Source: CAXXOK01 sp035353615 (GTDB lineage Bacteria > Bacillota > Clostridia > Christensenellales > Aristaeellaceae). From it: DNA of 45,198 nt. Made by a program: the position numbers and the translations under genes. The stretch covers positions 1 through 45,198 of the forward strand of contig DAOPZY010000022.1 in assembly GCA_035353615.1 (NCBI GenBank), in the 5' to 3' direction. Of this stretch, positions 40,360-45,198 are shown piece by piece. The notes below the pieces were generated by a model that saw nothing but the letters and a program-made list of their open reading frames with translations, did not search any database and was not told the DNA's origin. Position 1 is the first letter of the stretch; each line of letters starts with the position of its first letter.

Positions 40360-41184
40360 ATGGACGCCCAAACCATTCAACAACTGGCTAACCAGCGCCG
40401 CGCCGACGCGATCACCATGATCCACAACGCCAACACCGGCCACACCGGCGGCGCGATGAGCTCGCTGGATATCCTCTCCGTGCTTTATTACGATGTGCTC
40501 CGCGTGCGCCCGGAGGAACCCGCGTGGCCGGACCGCGACCGTTTTCTGCTTTCCAAAGGGCACAGCGTGGAAGGATATCTGGCCATACTGGCTGACCGGG
40601 GCTTTATCCCAAAGGAGGAGCTTCGCACTTTTTCGCAGGCCGGCAGCCGACTGATCGGCCACCCCAACAACAGCACGCCCGGCGTGGAAGTTTGCACCGG
40701 CGCGCTGGGGCACGGCTTACCCGTAGGGGTCGGCATGGCGCTGGCCGCCAAGCGCACAAAGAAGGACTACCGCACCTTTGTGCTCATGGGGGACGGCGAG
40801 CAGGCTGAAGGCAGCGTTTGGGAAGCCGCGATGGCCGGGGCCAACTACCATCTGGACAATCTGTTCGCCATCATCGACCGCAACGGCCTGCAAATCAGCG
40901 GCCCCACAGAAAACGTGATGGCGCTTGAAAACTTCCGCGACAAATGGGAGGCGTTCGGCTGGGATGTGTGCGAGCTGGACGGCAACGACCCGGGCGCGCT
41001 GCTTCACTACTTCCACACCGTGCCAAACGAAGGCAAGCCGCATTGCCTGATTGCCCATACCGTAAAGGGAAAGGGCCTGCCCTATGCGGAAAACCGCAAG
41101 GAGTGGCACCACAAGGTGCCCACCGCCGAGCAATGCGAGGAAGGCTGCGCCGCGCTGGGCGTGAAGGGGGTTGACTGGGCATGA
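40360..41184 (+). CDS. Transketolase, N-terminal subunit
   Basis: A 274-residue thiamine-diphosphate-binding half of a split transketolase, which moves two-carbon units between sugar phosphates. It contains GHTGGAMSSLDILSVLYY, FLLSKGHSVEGYLAIL, GALGHGLPVGVGMALAAK and the cofactor motif GDGEQAEGSVWEAAM ending in NLFAIIDRNGLQ. Split halves are common in Firmicutes and archaea. AAAAAGGAGG precedes ATG 40360, and the stop overlaps the next ATG by 4 bp. Its presence in a sugar operon points to a substrate that enters the pentose phosphate pathway. Confidence 0.95.
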   Translation: MDAQTIQQLANQRRADAITMIHNANTGHTGGAMSSLDILSVLYYDVLRVRPEEPAWPDRDRFLLSKGHSVEGYLAILADRGFIPKEELRTFSQAGSRLIGHPNNSTPGVEVCTGALGHGLPVGVGMALAAKRTKKDYRTFVLMGDGEQAEGSVWEAAMAGANYHLDNLFAIIDRNGLQISGPTENVMALENFRDKWEAFGWDVCELDGNDPGALLHYFHTVPNEGKPHCLIAHTVKGKGLPYAENRKEWHHKVPTAEQCEEGCAALGVKGVDWA

Positions 41185-42104
41185 AAACAGAAGCGGTTCG
41201 CATGGCCTTTACCCGCACGCTTTTGGAGCTGGCGCAAAAGGACCCCACCCTGTTCGCGGTTGCTACGGACAGCCGCGGCAGCGTTACGCTGACGGACTTT
41301 GCCGATGCGTTGCCCAACCAGTTTGTGGAATGCGGCATCGCGGAACAGGACGCGATCGGCATTTCCGCGGGGCTGGCCAACGGCGGCCTCCGGCCGTTTG
41401 TTTGCGGCCCGGCCTGCTTTTATTCGCTGCGCTCGGCCGAGCAGGTCAAGGTGGATGTTGGGTACAGCCACATGAACGTAAAAATTATCGGGGTATCCGG
41501 CGGGGTCAGCTACGGGGCGCTCGGCTCCACGCACCACGCCACACAGGATATCGCGCTGTTGCGCGCGACGCCCGGCTTGCAGATATTCCTGCCCTCCGAC
41601 GGGCCGCAAATGGAGGCGCTCACGCGCTATTTAGCCCAATCCGACGAACCCGCCTATGTGCGCATGGGGCGCGGCGCAGTGCCCACCGTGTATGAAGGCG
41701 AAGCGCCCTTTACGCCCGGCAAGGCAAACTGCCTCCGCAGGGGCGTAAACGCGGCGATCATCGCTTGCGGGGAAATGGTCTACCCCTCCCTTCAGGCGGC
41801 AGAAATTCTGGCCGGCGAGGGCACGGAGGTGTCCGTGTACGATATGCACACCCTGCGCCCGCTGGACGAGGCCGCCATTGTGGAAGCCGCGCAAACCGGC
41901 TGGGTGGTCACCGTGGAGGAGCATGATGTGCACGGCGGCCTTGGCGGCGCGGTCGCGGAGGTGTTGGCCCAGCAAAAGCCCACCCGCATGCGCATTTTAG
42001 GGTTGCCGGACGAAAAGCTTTACACCGGCACAAGCGCCGAGGTGTTCGAACATTACGGCCTTACGCCGCAGGGAATCGCGCAGGCTGTGCGGCAGGGGCG
42101 GTGA
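41181..42104 (+). CDS. Transketolase, C-terminal subunit
   Basis: A 307-residue pyrimidine-binding and C-terminal half of the split transketolase. VECGIAEQDAIGISAGLA contains the catalytic Glu of the family. FVCGPACFYSLRSAEQVKVDVGY and GVSYGALGSTHHATQDIALLRATPGLQIFLPSD follow, then a C-terminal domain with SVYDMHTLRPLDEAAI and TVEEHDVHGGLGGAVAEVL. It overlaps the N-terminal subunit gene (ATGA) and the kinase gene (GTGA), so the three are translationally coupled and the two halves are made in equal amounts. Confidence 0.95.
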   Translation: MKTEAVRMAFTRTLLELAQKDPTLFAVATDSRGSVTLTDFADALPNQFVECGIAEQDAIGISAGLANGGLRPFVCGPACFYSLRSAEQVKVDVGYSHMNVKIIGVSGGVSYGALGSTHHATQDIALLRATPGLQIFLPSDGPQMEALTRYLAQSDEPAYVRMGRGAVPTVYEGEAPFTPGKANCLRRGVNAAIIACGEMVYPSLQAAEILAGEGTEVSVYDMHTLRPLDEAAIVEAAQTGWVVTVEEHDVHGGLGGAVAEVLAQQKPTRMRILGLPDEKLYTGTSAEVFEHYGLTPQGIAQAVRQGR

Positions 42105-43582
42105 ACCGGATGCAACGGTACGTGATCGCCATTGATCAAAGCACCTCGGCCAGCAAGGGGTTTTTGCTGGATAGCCGGGGCGGCATCGTGCGGCGCTGTT
42201 TAAAACCCCACCGTCAGGACTATCCCAAGCCCGGCTATGTGGAGCACGACGCGGAGGAAATCTGGCAAAACGTTCGCGAATGCGTAGCGGAAATGGCTTC
42301 GGGGCTTGAACCGGCCCAAATTGCCGCCATCGGGCTTAGCAACCAGCGGGAAACCACCGTGCTGTGGGATCGGGCGACCGGCATGCCGCTGTGCCCCGCC
42401 GTGGTATGGCAGGACGTGCGCGGCGAGGCGCTGTGCGCCGCTTTGAGCGACCACGCGGCAGCGGTTACGGAAAAAACCGGCCTCACGCTGTCCGCCTATT
42501 ACCCTGCCGCCAAGGCGGCCGCGGTGTTTCAGGAGCGGCCAGAGCTTTCGCGGCTGGCCCACGAAGGCATGCTCTGCATGGGCACGGTGGACAGCTACCT
42601 TGTGTACCGCCTGACCGGCGGGCGCGTGTTCCGCACGGATGTGAGCAACGCAAGCCGCACCGAGCTGTGCGACATCCGCGCCCTGCGGTGGGACCCGGCG
42701 CTGTGCGCGCTGTTTGGCATCCCGATCGGGTGTTTACCGGAGATTACCCCTTCGGATGGGGATTTTGGGCAAACCGCCTGCGAGGGCCTGCCGGCAGGCA
42801 TTCCGATTACCGGGGTGATGGGCGACAGCCACGCGTCCCTCTTTGGGCAGGGCTGCCTAAACAGCGGCATGGCCAAGGCGACCTTCGGCACCGGCAGTAG
42901 CGTGATGATGAACGTCGGCCCGGCGGTCATTCCTTCGCATAACGGTCTTTCCGCCTCCGTCGGCTTTGGGTACCGGGGCGCTACCTGCTACGTATTGGAG
43001 GGCAACGTGACCTGCTCGGCGGATACGCTGTGCTGGCTGCGCGACGGCACCGGGATGGTCCCGGAGATTGAGGCGGTGGAACCGCTGGCCGCGAGCGTGC
43101 CCTCCACGGAGGGGGTCTATCTGGTGCCGGCGTTTTCCGGCCTTGGCGCGCCTTACTTTGACAGCCGCGCCCGCGCCGCGTTCATCGGCATGAACCGGGG
43201 CACCCGGCGGGCGCATATGGTTCGCGCGGCGCTGGAAAGCATCGCGTACCAGGATGCGGACATCATCGCCGCCATGCGCCGGGACACAGGCAGCGCGGTC
43301 TCGGAACTTCGGGTGGATGGCGGCCCGACCCGTAACCATTTGCTGATGCAGTTTTTGACCGACTTGCTGGGTTGCGGGGTACGTTTAAGCGCGCAGGGCG
43401 AGCTGAGCGCGCTGGGCGCCGGCTACATGGCGGGCCTGACCGCCGGCCTGTACGAAAATCTGGAAACCATCCCCGCCCGTCAGGAAACCGGAACCGCTTA
43501 CCGCCCCGCCATGGAAACGGCCGCGCGCGACGCGTTGCTGGCTGGCTGGCGCGACGCGGTCAACCGTTGCCGCACAACCTAA
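42101..43582 (+). CDS. FGGY-family carbohydrate kinase
   Basis: A 493-residue kinase that phosphorylates a polyol or ketose with ATP. The N-terminal FGGY domain has IDQSTSASKGFL, YVEHDAEEIW, IGLSNQRETTVLWDRATG and VWQDVR, and the C-terminal domain has ATFGTGSSVMMN, VPAFSGLGAPYFD and ELRVDGGPTRNHLLMQ. The overall pattern is closest to glycerol kinase by eye, but operon context (fucose-isomerase-like enzyme, transketolase) favours a ketopentose such as D-ribulose or D-xylulose. The start is GTG 42101, overlapping the previous stop as GTGA. ATG 42110 is an alternative. It precedes the isomerase gene by 41 bp. Confidence 0.92.
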   Translation: MNRMQRYVIAIDQSTSASKGFLLDSRGGIVRRCLKPHRQDYPKPGYVEHDAEEIWQNVRECVAEMASGLEPAQIAAIGLSNQRETTVLWDRATGMPLCPAVVWQDVRGEALCAALSDHAAAVTEKTGLTLSAYYPAAKAAAVFQERPELSRLAHEGMLCMGTVDSYLVYRLTGGRVFRTDVSNASRTELCDIRALRWDPALCALFGIPIGCLPEITPSDGDFGQTACEGLPAGIPITGVMGDSHASLFGQGCLNSGMAKATFGTGSSVMMNVGPAVIPSHNGLSASVGFGYRGATCYVLEGNVTCSADTLCWLRDGTGMVPEIEAVEPLAASVPSTEGVYLVPAFSGLGAPYFDSRARAAFIGMNRGTRRAHMVRAALESIAYQDADIIAAMRRDTGSAVSELRVDGGPTRNHLLMQFLTDLLGCGVRLSAQGELSALGAGYMAGLTAGLYENLETIPARQETGTAYRPAMETAARDALLAGWRDAVNRCRTT

Positions 43583-43623
43583 CGTAACCACGGGCGTTCA
43601 CCGCCCGATAAGGAGGAACAAGC

Positions 43624-45027
43624 ATGGCAACCTTTGGCGTACTTATCAGTAACCGAAGCTTCTTTCCCGCGCATCTGGTGCTCACCGCGCGCGAGAAACT
43701 CCTCGCGGCGCTTGCTCAGTGGGGGCACCGTGCCGTTACGCTTTCCACCGAGGATACCTTCATGGGCGAAACCATGACCTACGACGAAGCCAAAAAATGC
43801 GCGGCGCTGTTTAAGGCTCACGCGGACGAACTGGACGGCATCATCATCAGTCTGCCCAACTTTGGCGAGGAAACCGGCATCGCGGACGCCATCCGCTGGA
43901 GCGGCCTTACCTGCCCGATCCTGATTCAGGCGTGCGACGACGACTTTGACAAGCTCCAGCTGGAAAATCGGCGCGACGCTTTCTGCGGCAAGCTGAGCCT
44001 GTGCAATAACCTGTACCAGTACGGCATCCCCTATTCGCTTACGGCGCGGCATACCTGCGCGGTGGACGGCGAGGAATTCCGGGCCGATGTGGATTGGTTT
44101 GCACGGGTTTGCGCGGTGGTCAAAGCCATGCGCACCGCCCGCATCGGGCAAATCGGCGCGCGCGTGATGCCCTTCCGCACGGTGCGCTATTCCGAAAAAC
44201 TGCTGCAACAAAGCGGGATCACCGTGGAAACGGAAGATTTCAGCGAGATTTTGGCCGATATCAACGCCATTACCGATGAAAGCCTGATTGCCGCCAAGGT
44301 GGCGGAGATTACCGGCTATGGCGAGATCGCGCCCGGCACCGCCAACCAAAAGCTGGTGAAACAGGCCAAGCTGTGCATCGCCATTGAAAACTGGATGGCG
44401 GAACACCATTGCGACGCAAGCGCCATTCAGTGCTGGGATAGCGTTGAAGCTAACTACGGCTGCGCCATGTGCCTGGTAATGAGCATGATGGGGCAAAAGG
44501 GAATGCCCAGCGCCTGCGAAACCGATATTATGGGCGCGGTCAGCATGCTGGCGCTGCTCAAGGCGGGCGACGTGCCCCCGATTTATCAAGATTGGAACAA
44601 TAACTATCAAAACGAGCCGGATAAGTGCATCAATGTCCATTGCAGCAACTATCCCGCCTGCGCGTTTGCGGAAAAGCCGGAGATCGGCAATCTGGACATT
44701 CTGGCCACAACGCTTGGGGCCGACGTCAGTTTCGGCGCTCTCAAAGGTCGCGTGCGCCCCTCCGCGATGACGTACCTCAAGGTTTCAACAGACGATAAGC
44801 ATGGCATGATCAAGTGCTATGTAGGCGAGGGAACCTTTACGGACGATCCGCTGCCCACCTTTGGGGGCGTAGCGGTTTGCGAGGTGCGAAACCTGAACGG
44901 GTTAATGCGGTACCTGACCAAAAACGGGTATGAACATCATGTGGCGCTTGCGCAGGCAAACTGTGCCGATGTGCTGGAAGAAGCGCTGGGTAATTACATG
45001 GGTTGGGAAGTATACCGGCATAGCTGA
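43624..45027 (+). CDS. L-fucose isomerase-like sugar isomerase
   Basis: A 467-residue cytoplasmic protein of the L-fucose/L-arabinose isomerase superfamily, which converts an aldose to a ketose with a metal ion. Visible family elements are IISLPNFGEETGIADAIR, the central CWDSVEANYGCAMC, PSACETDIMGAVSMLAL (a likely metal-binding Glu/Asp pair) and a C-terminal TYLKVSTDD-type beta domain. It is shorter than E. coli FucI (about 590) and matches the group of fucose-isomerase-related proteins with uncertain substrates. L-fucose isomerases also convert D-arabinose to D-ribulose, which would feed the neighbouring kinase and transketolase without an aldolase. AAGGAGGA precedes ATG 43624. Last gene of the operon. 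Confidence 0.88.
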   Translation: MATFGVLISNRSFFPAHLVLTAREKLLAALAQWGHRAVTLSTEDTFMGETMTYDEAKKCAALFKAHADELDGIIISLPNFGEETGIADAIRWSGLTCPILIQACDDDFDKLQLENRRDAFCGKLSLCNNLYQYGIPYSLTARHTCAVDGEEFRADVDWFARVCAVVKAMRTARIGQIGARVMPFRTVRYSEKLLQQSGITVETEDFSEILADINAITDESLIAAKVAEITGYGEIAPGTANQKLVKQAKLCIAIENWMAEHHCDASAIQCWDSVEANYGCAMCLVMSMMGQKGMPSACETDIMGAVSMLALLKAGDVPPIYQDWNNNYQNEPDKCINVHCSNYPACAFAEKPEIGNLDILATTLGADVSFGALKGRVRPSAMTYLKVSTDDKHGMIKCYVGEGTFTDDPLPTFGGVAVCEVRNLNGLMRYLTKNGYEHHVALAQANCADVLEEALGNYMGWEVYRHS

Positions 45028-45098
45028 CGATGCCGGAAAAGCGTATCCGAGCATTCGCTTCCGCCGGGAGCCCTCCTTCTTCCGGCGGGGGAAAAGAT

Positions 45099-45125
45099 AG
45101 GGGCCGTCTGAATCAGACGGCCCCT
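45099..45125. terminator. Palindromic terminator after the sugar operon
   Basis: A perfect 12-bp stem AGGGGCCGTCTG/CAGACGGCCCCT with an AAT loop. The plus-strand tail is poor (CAAACTG), and the minus-strand tail (ATCTTTTC) is a little better. A second hairpin, CCGCCGG/CCGGCGG (45061-45067 with 45082-45088), precedes it. Confidence 0.6.
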
Positions 45126-45139
45126 CAAACTGTTCAAAA

Positions 45140-45198
45140 CCCCCGCCGCAGCGAAACCGGGTCAAGGGCAAAGCCCTTGTCAGGGTGTGCACTGCCCC
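45140..45198 (-). repeat. Partial inverted copy of the dispersed repeat at the right edge
   Basis: The minus strand reads CCTGACAAGGGCTTTGCCCT, then TGACCCGGTTTCGCTGCGGC and GGGGG, matching the end block of the 27800-28397 units. It continues out of the window, with sequence diverging after GTCAGG. Confidence 0.85.

Overview
The window looks like chromosomal DNA from a GC-rich, anaerobic, low-motility-type Firmicute (class Clostridia, probably a gut or rumen lineage). The reasons are consensus sigma-A promoters (TTGACA/TATAAT with 17-bp spacers), strong AGGAGG ribosome binding sites, TTG/GTG starts, RNase Y, an ECF transporter with a fused double ATPase, a stand-alone NrdD-like protein and a split transketolase. 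This placement is inference; no rRNA or species marker is present. No insertion sequence, phage or CRISPR array was seen.

Layout. 1-226 (minus): start of tuf behind a tRNA-Gly(CCC) and a consensus promoter. 598-4003 (plus): a flippase-like membrane protein, a promoter-to-terminator segment of about 320 nt that looks like a structured non-coding RNA, and rny. 4113-5876: an iron alcohol dehydrogenase diverging from a MerR regulator, with a 19-bp-spacer promoter between them. 6107-8534: a membrane coiled-coil protein and a VWA lipoprotein. 8716-11667: an NrdD-like small protein, a secreted Ig-like protein, a graveyard of decayed repeats, and a secreted DUF5666-like gene broken by one amber codon. 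11874-16818: xpt, an Lsa-type ABC-F gene behind a probable attenuator, and a GH94 phosphorylase. 17053-21492: three surface-polysaccharide genes.

21911-27545 (minus) is a tightly overlapping operon: ECF S component, double ATPase, EcfT, an M20 dipeptidase and a SAM hydroxide adenosyltransferase. 28403-34532 (minus) holds a cytidylate-kinase-like gene, yacL-like and radA, and uvrC. 34625-45027 (plus) is a sugar module: a RbsD/FucU mutarotase, then substrate-binding protein, DUF2291 protein, ATPase, permease, transketolase halves, FGGY kinase and an L-fucose-isomerase-like enzyme. Together these fit uptake of an aldopentose, isomerisation to a ketopentose, phosphorylation and entry to the pentose phosphate pathway; D-arabinose is the simplest guess.

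A dispersed, hairpin-rich repeat of about 189 bp runs through the window: three tandem copies at 27800-28397, one copy at 21722-21870, a partial inverted copy at the right edge and decayed relatives at 10340-10905. A separate 37-bp tandem repeat lies just past the end of uvrC. The best candidates for undescribed biology are the ncRNA at 2062-2384, the ABC-F leader with its three-codon reading frame, the repeat family, and the SAM-hydrolase/ECF/dipeptidase operon.
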